Source: Corinectria fuckeliana (taxonomy: Eukaryota > Ascomycota > Sordariomycetes > Hypocreales > Nectriaceae). From it: DNA of 64,000 nucleotides. Where the stretch lies: contig WPDH01000050.1 of assembly GCA_019137255.1 (NCBI GenBank), positions 1 through 64,000 of the forward strand, written 5' to 3'. Both the position numbers and the translations under genes were made by a program. The notes beneath the pieces are model-generated. The model was given only the letters and a program-made list of their open reading frames with translations, made no database searches and was not told where the DNA came from. Shown here piece by piece: positions 22,462 through 34,744 of this stretch; the stretch's first letter is position 1, and the number at the start of each line of letters is the position of its first letter.

Positions 22462-23502
22462 GGTAAAATCGAAGAGTGTAGACTGAAGGGCTTTGTGAGT
22501 TACAAGATCACCAGCCAATCTACTGCGGCAAGCAAGCCTACTTGTACTTTGGCAATGATTCATCTGAAGTTTCTTTCTATTAATAGCCGGCGGCCCAGCT
22601 AGCAAAATCGTCTCTTCCTTTTGCTTAATTCCCTAAGCCAGCTCCCCAGTGTTGTGTGGTGTATTGCGCCCGCTGAAAGGCTGACCCTAGTCACCTGTGG
22701 GCCGAAGCAGACAAGCCGGTCAGAATACGAATTGGCCTGTTGGTCGCTTTGGCCGATTGGCCGTTTTGGCCTTGGTAGACTCGGAGCCATTTTCACCATT
22801 AGAAATGGGGTAATAATTCTACTTTGAGGTCGTATATATAAAACCGACCAGTGGCAAGCCAGGCTTCGTTCGACTGAAACGCTCGGAGTAGCCGTGTTAG
22901 GCGGGATGGGATCAAGCGAGGTTACACCAATCAGTGACAGGGGACAAGACTAGCCCTAAGGTTTTTAAGGTTAAATCTCCCGGGCGTATTCAATTATAGT
23001 AAATCTCCAGGCTTAATGCACCACCGGGCGTAATAACCGGGCCCAAAATAAAGTATTCCACACGCTGTTCCAGTTTTGGTATGTCTTTTTTTAATTCGTG
23101 GACCTTGATCCGGGACAAATTCTTTTCTTGATGACAATCAATTAGTTTCTGCGTGTTTGGGCATGCTCGTAGCTAGAATAAGGACATAACATGTGTTCCT
23201 TCGGGGATGACCGTGAACTCTTGTGGCCTTGGAATAGACCAAGGTGTGGAGCATGATGCCAGGCGATGCAACTGCCAACACTCCTAGTCCATCGACATCC
23301 CTGATCTCTAGCACTAGCAAAAATCAACTCGGCTAGTAGTTACCTCACAAGATCCATTATAAGTAGCGCGCCAGGCCGCCTGTGAGGTAGAACAGTTTAA
23401 GACTCCAGAGCCAAGAAGCGAGTACCACTTCTCTTCACCCTCAGTCCCTTACTCAAGCCGGATATCTCGCTCCGTGTACGCAAGGAAGCACCTTCTGCAA
23501 CT
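22462..23502. other. Divergent intergenic region
   Basis: About 1 kb between two divergent secreted-protein genes. It has no gene that I can support. At about 22735-22775 the motif TTGGCC occurs repeatedly. Further right it is fairly AT-rich with short stop-filled frames. Confidence 0.45.
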
Positions 23503-24295
23503 ATGAAGTTCCTACACCTCCTCACCTTCTGCTCCGCTGTCGCGTCCAGCCCTCTCGTCTCCTCGCTCCCTGGCGTGTCGCCCGAAACCTCCGTACAAGC
23601 TCGCCGCTCCGGCGACCTAGCCGCGGTTGACGACTCCCAAGGCCCGGCCCAGCTCCACAAGCTGCTGTCACGCAACCCAGAAGAGGCGTACAATGAGGCC
23701 AAGAAGTCCGCCGGATCCCTCAGATGCAACACATACTACTTCTTCATGGCCTGCTTGGAGGCGCCTGACGATATTTCCACGTACCACCCCGCGACGCAGT
23801 ATGTAGCCAATGAGGTTGGCTGTACTCATGTCGCACTTGTTGTTGGCAAGGTTTCTGAGTGGAAACAAGCGTTCCAGGCGACCTATATGCACGTAAGACA
23901 TATTAATGGGGCTTGGGTTCAATCGCGGATCGAGTATGTTCCTTATCCTGCTACTCAACGGTAAGTTTCCATGGCATAGTTTATTTATCCTATTCGAACA
24001 TCTCCATCTCTTTACGATAGAGGATTTGCACAACTACTCTTTTCAAATTATATACAGACATATACTAACTTTGATTGTTCTAGGCTAGTTTTTGGGGGTG
24101 AGACTTGGGCGGCGAATGCTGATCTACAACATATTTGGGACATGGGTAAGCTATTCTATTCTATTTTCTGCGTTCTCCTAGCCTACACGTGCTGATACAC
24201 TACTAGGGATTCAATGGATTTCCGAGGCTGGAGACATAATCTCTCACGAAAGAAACTCTCTAACCTGGTATCGCTATGTTGCGAGCCTCCTATAA
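23503..24295 (+). CDS. Small secreted protein of unknown family, candidate effector
   Basis: Three exons: 23503-23960, 24084-24145 and 24207-24295, with introns of 123 and 61 bp, giving about 202 aa. The start has a clear signal peptide (FLHLLTFCSAVASS). A dibasic RR about residue 35 could be a Kex2-type processing site. The mature part has only a few cysteines (LRCNTYYFF, MACLE, VGCTHV) and ends WYRYVASLL. I recognise no domain. Small size, secretion and the NLP gene next door fit a candidate effector, but this is inference. All splice borders are GT/AG and the frame is continuous, with the stop in the third exon. Confidence 0.72.
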
Positions 24296-25015
24296 GGAGT
24301 AAGTATGTTGGGTCAAACAGGAAGTGCCTTTATCTCACAGTCGCTCGGTCAAGTCTGCCTTTTGATTGGCTGCAAGGGTTGTGAGAGAAGGGTCTTGAGC
24401 TATGAGAGTCCGTATGTCCCAATGCTGAGGGGAGTTATTGTGTTGGAACGAAAACAAGGTCTCCTAGATGTTTTCCATGGCCTATAACTAGATCGATATT
24501 GTAGCGCTTGTGAGGGGGCTGTTTGTCAACCGTTTTATCTTCTCGCCTCCTTTTTTGGTCTGGGTCTAGAGTGACCAAGTGATATGAAACTTCAACCGTC
24601 TTGCGTGCTGGAACAGAATGTGGCTGTGAGGCGGCGACCAGTGATGAAGCATCGGGAGCTCTTACTGACAGGCTTAATATTGCGGTCTGGATGATACGGC
24701 AAGCGTCTGAGCCACTCGTGTAAAATAACATCGTTGTCCTTTGGCTATAGACTATGACAGCACATCTTTACCTGTATGATGTATCTAGTGTCTCATGCGC
24801 GTCCCGCTGTAAAGTACTAAGTCTTTGGTTCTTCCTTACGGTGATAACTGTCTTCCTTCGTAGCATGACATATCAATGAATCATACAGCACCACGTCACG
24901 AGCCCCATTGATTACGACGTGGAAGGGCGAACCTCAATAGAGGTTGGCCATCGGTTCCTAAAATAAAGTAAATTAGAGACTAGTAAAACTGAAATTTCTT
25001 TCTGCCAAAGGAGTT
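24296..25015. other. Convergent intergenic region
   Basis: About 720 bp between convergent stops, with no supported gene or repeat. Confidence 0.5.
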
Positions 25016-27257
25016 TTAGATGAGGATCGAAACGGCCGTGTTCGAAGGATCCATAACCATGTACGGAACTGCGCCATCATCCATGCTCTTGCTGGTGACG
25101 AGGAACTCGATCTCAAGCTTCTTCAAGTCCAGGTAAAACAACTCGCTGATTCTTGAAACCTCCTTGTCCTCGTCATCATCTCCGCGGTGAGCTCTCCACT
25201 GGGACTGCGCAAACGTAATCAGACTCCTGTCGCTAGGCACCTTGAAGCTGAGCAGCCAGGGCAACTGCACCGAGAGCAGCCACTGTCTCTGTCGGCCGCA
25301 GGGCAGCGCCGCGATGAGGCTGCTCTGGCTGTAGGCGTTGAGGTCTTTGAGGCTCTTGGGCAGGGGCTGGCAGAGAGCCGGGGGCTTGGCGAGGACGAAG
25401 GCCTGGTAGAAGTTCTGGAGGTAGTTGACGGCGCTGTGGAATGGCGCCGCAATGTGGATGCTCATGGTGACGGCATCGCAGAGCTCCTCGAGAGTCTGGA
25501 TGGTGGGGAATGTCTTGATCCAGCCGTTTGTCTGCACCTCCTTGCACCAGTTCTGCACGTACTGGTCATCTTGAATCATCTTGTCGGCCGTCTTCTCGTC
25601 GTAGTACATTAGGAGCATGCTCATGACGTACTTGCGGATGCAGTTCCACATGGAAAGCATGTTCTTGGCGTAGGCGTAGTTCTTGTACTTGTCGTTGGCA
25701 AGGCCATCCGCCGTGCTGGGGAAGCCTCGTCTATCGAGGTCGTTGGGTACATAGTTCTTGACGTAGTCGAAGCTCTCAAACTCGGAGCGGATGAGCTGGT
25801 AAAGATAGTCTGGCTTAAGGCCGACCAGGTCTTTGATAACCTGCGGCACAAGGGTCGATCTCGCGGCCGCATTGAGTGACAGCGTCTTATACCAGTGCGG
25901 CTCGAGAAGCTTGAAGACGATGTGATTCATGGGGATGGTGCGGTGAGTGGCAACAATCAACGCCTCCTCTATCATGTGGGCGCGAGTCAAGTGGACGGAA
26001 ATCTCGTGGCGGATCCAGTCCGAGACTTGAGCGCATGTCTTGGCATATCGCCAGGGCCAGTCAGTCTCTTCCTGGTCGGATGCGTCAGTGGGCAGTTTCC
26101 TCTTGTTGAAGATGGTGACCGAGTTCTGCATGCTCGTTTTGTAGTCGCAAACAATGGCAATTGGATGCAGCTTTCCGTCGGGATGAAGCTGGAAGAGAGT
26201 CACCGAGGCACAGGCCCAGTTGTTGTCCGAAAGGGGTTCCTTGTGCTGGAGTTCTTCATCAGGGGCAGCGCCAACAGCGGCGCGTAAGTAGCGACAGTCC
26301 TGTACGAAGAGCGAATTTGTATCTGCTTGGGGAAGGGCTTTGGCCCAATCATCATATCCGTTCCTCTTGGCGGTGTCGACGAACTCGGCCAACAAGTCCT
26401 TGGGAACCTTCTCAATCGTCGTAGGGTTGGTCCCGGTAAAGGACTGATCAGCAAACCGACGGTCTGTGAACCAATCGGGCAAGAGACCAATGTTGGCGCC
26501 TTGCTCGATGTCTGTCCCAGACTTGCGGTGGAACTTGTTGTAAGTCTCATAAGCCTTGATGGTTGGGCCTTGGTCGGGCGCTTCGCTGATGTCTCCGTTG
26601 GTGATGTGGAACAGCCAAGTCGCCGTCTTGCCCACAAAGGTATCTGGGACGACCTGCTTGAGCAGCAATGCAGTCTCAGCGAGACCAAGAGCATTGAAAA
26701 TCTTCCAGTCGGCGACCTGATCCTTGTCTGGGATATCCTGCAGGTGCGGTGGATACTGGGCAGTGGTTCCGTCGGCGTTCTTGGGGTAGGCTGAGTACTT
26801 GTAGATGCTTGTCTTTGCAGACAGGTCTGTGTACCTGGGCAACGTTGGCTCGACCTGCATGACATCGAAGTACGACTCGTAGCTGCAAGGCAGTCAGTAT
26901 ATGGCCGTCTAAGAGTGTAACAGTCCTCTGGATTGCCACTCACCTGCGCTCAATCCGACTGTAAGCATGAGTCAGAGCAGCCTGGGTGCCAGAATAGGTT
27001 CCCTCTTCAATGTTGCCCCCTCCCAGCTGTGGGCGCTTCTCGGGGTTCTTAGGGTCTGGCCTGGCGTAGATCTTCAACTTCACCAGCTCCCCGTTGAAGA
27101 CGCCAGGGTCAATGTCCACGAAGGGCACGTCCCTGATTCCGACATCGAGTTCCTTCTTGCGGTCTGCAAGGGAAGGATGCTTCAGAATCTCGTCTGGCTT
27201 GAGGGAGACGGGTGCCTTGGGAGGCAGCACCGGAAGAGAAGTGTCAAGGATCGCCAT
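25016..27257 (-). CDS. Lipoxygenase
   Basis: Two exons, 27257-26944 and 26882-25016, with a 61 bp intron, giving about 726 aa. It carries the lipoxygenase metal site in full: the helix HEISVHLTRAH supplies His402 and His407, FHSAVN supplies His587 and Asn591, and the protein ends in Ile726, the carboxylate ligand. The second signature region NHIVFKLLEPHW is also present. The enzyme inserts O2 into polyunsaturated fatty acids such as linoleate to make hydroperoxides (oxylipins). Whether iron or manganese is bound cannot be told from sequence. No signal peptide is evident from this ATG, unlike secreted Mn-lipoxygenases. The frame stays open upstream for about 30 codons without an ATG, so an unseen upstream exon is possible. 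Confidence 0.92.
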
Positions 27258-30124
27258 TTTTACGTTGGGAAAAGCCGGCAGAGAGTTCTTAGCAGTCTTG
27301 TTGTAAGAATAAGCTGCTGCAGATGAAGGTGTCCAAGTCAATACCCACACTAGTCAAGGGGAAAGCCCCCAGGTATTTATACGAAATCGTCTGTCACTGT
27401 AGTTGTCGTCTGTGTGCTCAGGTTTCCCCACCCCACATGTTTGCCCGGGTCGCCCACTTCGAGTGCATAGTACATTGAAAAGGCGGAGAAAATCTCAGTC
27501 AGATTCAGCCTCAGCCAGCCACGAACCTAGAATGTCTCACGCCGGGAGGTGAGAGAGGGCACGAGCTGAGGGGAAGGATTGTGACAGCTTCAAGTCGATA
27601 CACATTCGAAGGGTCGAGACCCAAGCCAAAGCCAAGCCACGTTTGTGAAGAAATTAATCAGCCTAGCTCCCACTTCGGCGTCGTAAGCTGCGGAGTCGCG
27701 AGGCGAGAATTCATGGCGGGAGGGCCAAACAACGTAATTGTTTGACTTGAAGGACTCAGGAGACATTTTTTTGGTTATACATGCTTCAACAGTCGACTCT
27801 TACTGTCCACCCGTCCCCGTTTCTGCCAAGTCCTGATCGGCCGGTGTCCTCCTGCATGCCTTTTACGCTTATAGCCAATAGTTTACGAGCTAGTCTGTTT
27901 CAACGCCACGGCTTACTATTCGTACGCAACCGATAGCAACACGAATGAGGGGCAGTCTGTTCGTCAGCAAAGTTACCATCGTACGAAATACGACAAAGGT
28001 TTCGCAGCATACCTGCACATCTTTCTAGCAGTTTCCCTAGTGCTGACGTGGGAGCTTATTCTCACCCGCGTCTTACCCGCCCGGGCAGTACGGCCAACAC
28101 GGAGACAGCCTTGTCGGGGAGCATTCTCGGCAGATCAATGACAACAGCAAGCTGCACGCGAGATCCTGCATTACATCGAATGGTCCCCGAAATTGAACTT
28201 TCCGGAGGCATCACTGGCGTAAAGATTGTCGATCCACAATGGCACATAGCCAAGAATGGTTGAATGCAATGCCGCTTACCCCTCTACACCGCCATTATCT
28301 TTGCAGCCATTCAGCAGTTTTACGCGTGACCTTGCGATGATGCCACGGACTTATCATCAGTCAGATAACGCTCATCATCCAAACTACCTTGCCTGTGGTA
28401 GCCAAATGTGTTGCTGTCAACCCTACAATAGCTGCCGAGAGTTTGACAAGCTGTTATTGGTCTTTGGTATGGACTTCAGACAGCATGTCAGCACGTACTG
28501 GTGATACGAGAAACTCTGGGCGAGGAATGTGATTCAGACCGAGGGGGTTGCACTCGTTCCTATCTAAGCCACGTAATATTGTTTGCATAGTCACTAGGCC
28601 AACATGAAGATCGTGTGTTCCCGGCAAACATAGCCCTGACATCAGTCCCCAGCGGAATTTGTACTCTTTCGGCATTTTCACCAAGTGAACATCAGGCGAA
28701 GAGTCCCTCGTGATGCACTTGGCCGAGGTACCCCAGAATGAATGGACAAATTTCCAAGTGCGCCATTGTGAGACAATTCGTTTTACAGAACCGGTCGAGG
28801 GCAACTGTAGGCGCGTTCGAGATCGGGCTACTGCTTAACGATTGGTCCCAAAAAAAACACTGCCTCGCACTCGAGGGCGTTTCGGAAACAGTGACAACTA
28901 TCGGCATCACTCGTTCATTGATCTTTATGGATACGTTTCTTCATGTAAGTTCAATTCTTGTCTATGAGCTTGAATTAATTTGACTTTTATACGCACTGCA
29001 ATATAGCAGCGGTATCAGCTAGGCAAACAAATGTAATGCCCTTAAGGGAAAATTCAGTGGTGGGATGATGTAACCCCAAGGTCGTATTGGCTGATGCTAA
29101 GCTAGTACTAATCGCGATTTAACATGTCTAAGTTGAGGTCCTTGAAATATTATGTGCTTGCTTGTAAGTCTGGCACATTGACTAGACAGGCGTGGCAACC
29201 AACGTTGGGCCGTATGGAAGTTGCTTGTCGGCAGGAATTGTCCTGTATAGATGTTCGCGGGCACCAGTGGCCACAGCGACAGTGCCCAAAAAGTTGTTCG
29301 TTTTACCCGTGCCATCTTACTCGACACACAGGTCAAGCCTGATGGCTCGTTCGATAACAGGGTTCAAAGGCGAGGTTCGATGATGTCATGCTCGAACCAG
29401 AGAACTGCACCGGTTCTGACGCCGCCAGCCATCCAGAGTCCACTCAGTCGATGGACAACAGCCTTGGAGATAAACCGAGTTTCAGCGATATTGGCGGGAC
29501 AAGCTGGTGAAGGAGGCCATCGAGTCTGGCATCGTTGAGTTCACCGCAGTGGCGAACGGAAATTTGTCGGAAATTTGTTAGAGGTAATGAGTGTAGGCAA
29601 CAGAATCAAGGAGCTTCGAATAAGCAAATGAAGATCAGTCTCCTGGCCTCACAGGGGTCTGTGAATGGGCGAAGAATGAGGGCACTGGGATACAGCCCGT
29701 TCGAGATCCTGATGGGCAGTAGGTAGGCAGGCTGCTTTTCGATTCCCTAGTGATCGATATATAGCTGTTTGATGGGTGCTGAGAAAGACACAACAAACAG
29801 TCGTGTACCAAATTGAAGCTTGCTGCTTGGGATGAGGGCGCTGGCTGCGTCGGTCATGGCAAATACAGGTTGGCAGGCTATAGCTATCAGACCGATATCA
29901 AGCACTGCTGTGCTGAAACAAAAGCCAACGCGGCGTTCTGCAACCTGTTGCCATTCACGACGATGGAGAGAAATGTGATAAGACGGCGAAATGGCAACTG
30001 CTGTATAGCTGCGACTTCCGATAATAGTCGTTCGTTTTCTGAAGCCCTCCCAGATCCTTCTCCTCCACTTCATATTTCTATTATACACCTTGGCCGTGAA
30101 TAATAGGATATGACCTGGATTGAA
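27258..30124. other. Long gene-free region
   Basis: About 2.9 kb. The right side of the lipoxygenase promoter lies here. The rest has only short stop-bounded frames. One stretch at 29251-29538 reads in a protein-like way, but lacks introns, motif or neighbours to support a gene and may be a relic. Confidence 0.45.
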
Positions 30125-30580
30125 TCATGATGGTGCTTCCTTGACCGTAACAGGTCGTATGGAGTCATAGTACTCCTCGAGACAGCGCGAATACACTGCC
30201 CAATCAAACCCGGGGCAATGAGCATGAAGCGAAGGCAGTCTGTACCAAGTCCTCCAAGTCCGTTTTACAGGCAGTATGTACTGAAGGCGACGACAAAGTG
30301 GGCAGAGCAAGGCAGGCAGGTCTCTCTCAAGACGCCTTAGCAAGCAGAACCGGGCCGGTTCCTTCAGTTGAAGACATGCTCTACCCAAGACACAAAGCAA
30401 ATGGCGGTTGGTGAGAGCGAGAGCGGCTCGTCCCACTCGCGATAGATAACGACATATTTCCAGAATGATCTCAGTTGGGATGGTCTCGAAACATCTACTG
30501 CCTTCAGCGGGAGGCGTGGCTGGGCGCTTGGATAGGGCTTTGCGGAGGCTTTTAAAGGATTGGCGAGTTCGACCCATCAT
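30125..30580 (-). CDS. Short F-box protein
   Basis: Single exon, 151 aa. An F-box-like motif occupies about residues 31-66 (FETIPTEIILEICRYLSRVGRAALALTNRHL), preceded by a basic N-terminus. F-box proteins recruit substrates to SCF ubiquitin ligases through Skp1. The remaining ~85 residues contain a CPLC pair and aromatic residues but no recognisable substrate-binding repeats. Such short F-box genes are abundant and variable in filamentous fungi. It is separated by about 370 bp from a divergent membrane-protein gene. Confidence 0.7.
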   Translation of the reverse strand: MMGRTRQSFKSLRKALSKRPATPPAEGSRCFETIPTEIILEICRYLSRVGRAALALTNRHLLCVLGRACLQLKEPARFCLLRRLERDLPALLCPLCRRLQYILPVKRTWRTWYRLPSLHAHCPGFDWAVYSRCLEEYYDSIRPVTVKEAPS

Positions 30581-30950
30581 GGAACAGCGAGAATTTGTGC
30601 CAAAGTTGCTTCAAACCAGAAAGTCAGGCGCCATTCTTCATTATATACATCAGTATTAGGCTTTTGTGGAGAACAGTCCAAATTTTTGTGTTTTTCCCTC
30701 ACCTCCTTGCCCTCAAACCTTGCTCTTCATCCCGCACAATTGCTCGTTTTCGTACGAGAATCCGTTAGGAAGTTTGGAAATTCGCATACTCCTGAAGGTG
30801 TCGAGTTCCTATGGCCATCGACCGGACTCGGAGCCGGACCCACCCGGGGCTCGGAGCAGTCGAGGCGGAGCTCATGGTCCGGCCGGCTAACCCCGTCGCA
30901 GGACTGTTGGATAATAGGCTCGAGGTATGCATCGTTGAAAGCTTATTGGG
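30581..30950. other. Divergent intergenic region
   Basis: About 370 bp containing the promoters of the F-box and membrane protein genes. Nothing else is recognised. Confidence 0.5.
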
Positions 30951-33023
30951 ATGAATCATTCAAGCTTTTCACCCTCGTCAACACCTCCATCCAGGTTCAC
31001 ACTTCATCGCATGAAAGTTGAAGAATTGAATATGACAATGCCCCGCTCATCGTCGAAAAGTGCCTCTCCAGATCCATCTCACACTTCGTCTCCGCTTCCT
31101 TGGCCTCGCGCAAGCCCGCAGCAAACGGAGCGAACCCCCGGGCCCTCCATTCATCGAGGTGGCACCGAGGATGCCGAAAAGACCTCCGGCCAAGATGAAC
31201 GCCCGCAAGAAGTCACATTCCGCGGACTTCGTGCGAGGAAACGGCCACTGATGAAGATACTCCGCGGGGTCTTCTTGCGGTGGCTCCTGTCAGCCAGCAT
31301 CGCAGCATCCATCGTCGTGACACTGAAAGTGTACTCGCAAAAGCCCGTCATGTCCCAGAGAGCGAAACGCGGATTCAACGCCGTCATCACGGGCTTATCC
31401 ATCTGGTTGACTTTGATTATCACAAGCAGCTTGAACGGGATGATCGGGGATTTGCGGTGGTGGATTCTCAGTCGCCGGCACAGGTCGAGGCGCAAGGTAC
31501 GGGGCTCATCTCTTTTCAGGACCCTTCGGCATAAGCTGACTATACAAAGGTTGAGTTGATTCTGCAAGCCGACAGAATGACCCATCTCATCAACCTCGCA
31601 CTCAGGTCGCGCCGATTATCTGTTCACCTCGCCACCTTACTTTGGCTGTTGATGATCATCGTAAGTCTGAGCCGAAACAAAGAACAGAGTACGACACTAA
31701 AAAAAAACACATAAAGGGATCTCAAGTCGGCGTTGCTTCCCTCGCGTTGTGTTATTCCAATGACATTGCGGAAAAGGATGCGCTGATGGTACCTGGGAAC
31801 GTCTCGATTCCAGACTTGTCCGGTGTTCAAACAAATACGCTTGTTTCCGACAACTCGTCGTCTCTTGGGGCTCAGCAATACACTGCCAACAGGTTTGTCT
31901 GAATACTCGTAGCCGACTTACATCGTACTAAAGCCAAAGAAGTTACGGAACTGTGTCCATCGCGTACACAACAGCAGCCATGGATGAGATCCCCGGCCCA
32001 GGAATCATCTGGTTCGTTGGCGACCCGCTGATGTTTTGTGATACCGCCATCTGTCGATACGTCTTTCATGACACATCAACCGATTCCATCACCAATGACG
32101 AGGTGAATTCCGTTACGGTGACCACATCACGGAGTCTCAACGCATTAGCCACCTGCAAAAGCTTCCCTGTCAAGAGCGGAGGGAAGGGAACCACCAGGCA
32201 CATCACCATTTATGCAGATGACGGCCACGTAGACATTCCAATACCTGTCGCCGACGGTGCTTCCCAGACCATATTCATGACAAACATCACAGAGGATTGT
32301 GGGCCCGGCTGCAGTCAAGTGTATGCATTGGAGGTATCTGACACGGCACCTTGGTGGTACGAATGCAATGTTACGGTCAGTCAAGTTGCCAATGCGACCG
32401 TTAAGGAACACCAAGTAAGCGAAAACCTGACCTCAATGGTCTCTGCTTCAATTGCATTACAGGGATACGCCGCATCTTCTTTGGTGAACAGCACAGAACT
32501 TCAATACCAACTCTACCCCGCCGAGTCCATATTTGGAACACCAGTCAATGGGAGTGTCGACTTGATGGCTACTCTGCTAGCTCGATTTACCATCGGCGTT
32601 GTGGCAGCCACAGCTGATAACAATTATCTCCTGACTGTCTCAGGGGTAGCGCCTCGAATGGGGATCCAACTGAATGTTAAGCATTGGGACACGATCATTA
32701 TGATACTAGTCTTACTAGTTGGGATCCATCTGCTCTTAGCAGTGGTGACGGCTTTGTTAGCCAATCGAGTGGTTACGCCAGACCGTAGCATTGTCGAAGT
32801 GGCAAAGATCCTGCGAGCAATGACGAGTCAATATCACCCAGAGGAGCAGAGTATTTTTAAGCGAGAAATGACTGTGGACTCCAAGTCAAAGGTTTTATGG
32901 ATATACCAGGATACCAAGGTTTCGGATATCGAATACGATCTTCACATGGAAGCTGATCGGCCAATGGAGGAAGAATCAGGCAATGTTGTTGAGAGGCAGC
33001 GTGGGGCTGAGAACGAAACATGA
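30951..33023 (+). CDS. Fungal multi-pass membrane protein with large extracellular loop
   Basis: Four exons: 30951-31496, 31550-31660, 31717-31892 and 31940-33023, with introns of 53, 56 and 47 bp, giving about 638 aa. A disordered Ser/Pro-rich N-terminus of about 100 residues precedes three hydrophobic helices at about 108-128, 143-165 and 207-230. A loop of about 300 residues with many N-glycosylation sites (NxS/T) and several cysteines follows, then a fourth helix at about 530-555 and a charged C-tail. The layout matches a large family of lineage-specific ascomycete membrane proteins of unknown function. The loop is probably outside the cell. I cannot name a function. The stop is only about 150 bp from that of the next, convergent gene. 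Confidence 0.78.
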
Positions 33024-33174
33024 GCTGTACCGAGGCAGTGGAAGAACAACTATTTTACTTTGTATACAGGATTTGACTCTAAAAACAAGACACATATACA
33101 ACTACAATTTGATGCCATGTATACAGATAGTAAACACCTGGTCCTTTCGGTTCTTCAGTGGCCATCTTTTAATA

Positions 33175-34744
33175 TTACCTACGTTGTCTATTGTTTCCTC
33201 CAACACTCCCTAGGCCACTTAGCCTACAGGTGTCTTGCACTGTCAAATTTATCACTGCCATCTTATCAGCCCCGGCCTCCCAGTTCTCCAGTTTCTGTAC
33301 ATTCAGCGGGTCCGATGCACTTCTCCTAGCCTCAGCCAACTCCCCAAACGTGGTCATCGGGTGGCTAGCATCGTAAAAGGCCTTTTCAGTCTCCCAGTCT
33401 TCTCGGCTCCGCGCTTCCCAAAGCGTCTTGCTCGAAACGAGGGGCACATCCTCGAATTCGTGGCAGCCAGGGCACCAGACCGCGGCTTGGGCGGAAATAA
33501 CCCGGCTGATAATGTACCACATGCAGGTCACGCTGTGAATATTAGTCTCGTAATTTGATAGGTAGAATTTGTATCAGAAACGTTACCGTCTTCGTGATTC
33601 CGCAAAGATCCAGTTCTCCCAAGTCCTGCTTGGATGTGCCAGCTCAGTTTCCGAGAAGGGCTCGCCTTTGATAAGCTCTCGAAACCGCATATAAAGTAGC
33701 TGTAGTATTTTTCAGTTTCGATAAACCGGTTCACAAGGTCAAATGGCCGGAGTTGATGTACTTGACACGTTCGGATCATCCTCCTGCAGCGCTTGGGAGT
33801 GTCTTCATCTTGATCAACAAAGGCCATGATGATATATATGATGAGAGACTGGACGGAAGTTTGAATTTCATTTGCGGAATTGTTCATTAGCTGTTCGTGT
33901 TAGCTGTGGTGTAGGCGAAGAGTTGACACTGTAGGAATGCGGAATTACCTCATCTTGGAATCGCTGCTCCTCGGCGTCAATCATTCGCCAAATGAATGGG
34001 TGTGTCTCGGCTTTCCTCGCCGCAAAAAGTTGAGCAACGCTCATGCAACTCGCAAGCTTCTCCGGGAGAAGAGGATTGTTCCAATGAGCGTATATAAAAG
34101 GCGGGAAGGTCTGTCGGCGGAGCATCATCAGGGGGAAGGCACTGAGGATTCTTGAAATGAAGTTAGTGGCGAGTTTTGGTAATTGTTCAGCGGATCGCCA
34201 TAGACGGTAGTGGACAGTAGGTAATCTGGTCATGGGGAAGGAAATCTGTCGTCCCACTCTTCGTGTAGTTGGGCGTTTATACTATAGACCTGTTCTTGGT
34301 TGATGTTGACGGTTGATGAACTCAGGCCTTGAGAGAACCGCTCAAGCGGCCAAGTCCCGATCCAATCAATCGTCTGCCCTGCACTCTCTCGGTGTGGAAG
34401 ACTGATGTTGGGATCGTTGAGAGATGACTGTCGCTGCAGATATGGATTTTGGGTTGCAGCGTCACGAGGCTTGGTTGTTCATACACGCAATGCAACCCTT
34501 TGTTCGTGCATCGCGAGCACTGAGGTTTGTCGAAGTTGCATTTGATCTTTGATGTGCTGCAGGCAATACACGACCTGGGCCGCCCCTTACGTCTAGTCTG
34601 AGCACGTTGACAGTACTTTATATGGCGATTGTACGAGTATGCTGTGTGAAGATATTAGCCATGTAAAGCCTTAGGAACGACGCCAAGTTTAGTACGCAGC
34701 AAACCTTGCGTGGAAGCCTTGTCGCAGAGTGGACATGTGCTCAT
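33175..34744 (-). CDS. C2HC-finger plus Zn2Cys6 transcription factor
   Basis: Seven exons: 34744-34705, 34641-34466, 34373-34290, 34245-33949, 33890-33762, 33699-33587 and 33532-33175, giving about 398 aa. The N-terminus holds two zinc modules: a C2HC finger (Cys4, Cys7, His20, Cys24, split by the first intron) and directly after it a Zn2Cys6 cluster (Cys38, 41, 48, 55, 58, 65). The rest matches the regulatory region of this two-module family: MMLRRQTFPPFI, AQLFAARKAETHPFIWR, ETELAHPSRTWENWIFAESRRR, SKTLWEARS. Introns after residue 72 (92 bp) and before ISFPMTRLP (44 bp) were chosen because they alone keep the frame open. The second is near the lower size limit. It is shorter than most relatives. 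Nuclear regulator, targets unknown. Confidence 0.78.

Noticed and set aside
29251..29538. Open plus-strand frame in the gap beyond the lipoxygenase gene
   Set aside because: No motif and no intron or context evidence.
34246..34465. Apparent frameshifts in the C2HC/Zn2Cys6 gene
   Set aside because: Introns of 92 and 44 bp with GT/AG borders remove them and keep frame, so I did not call it a pseudogene.
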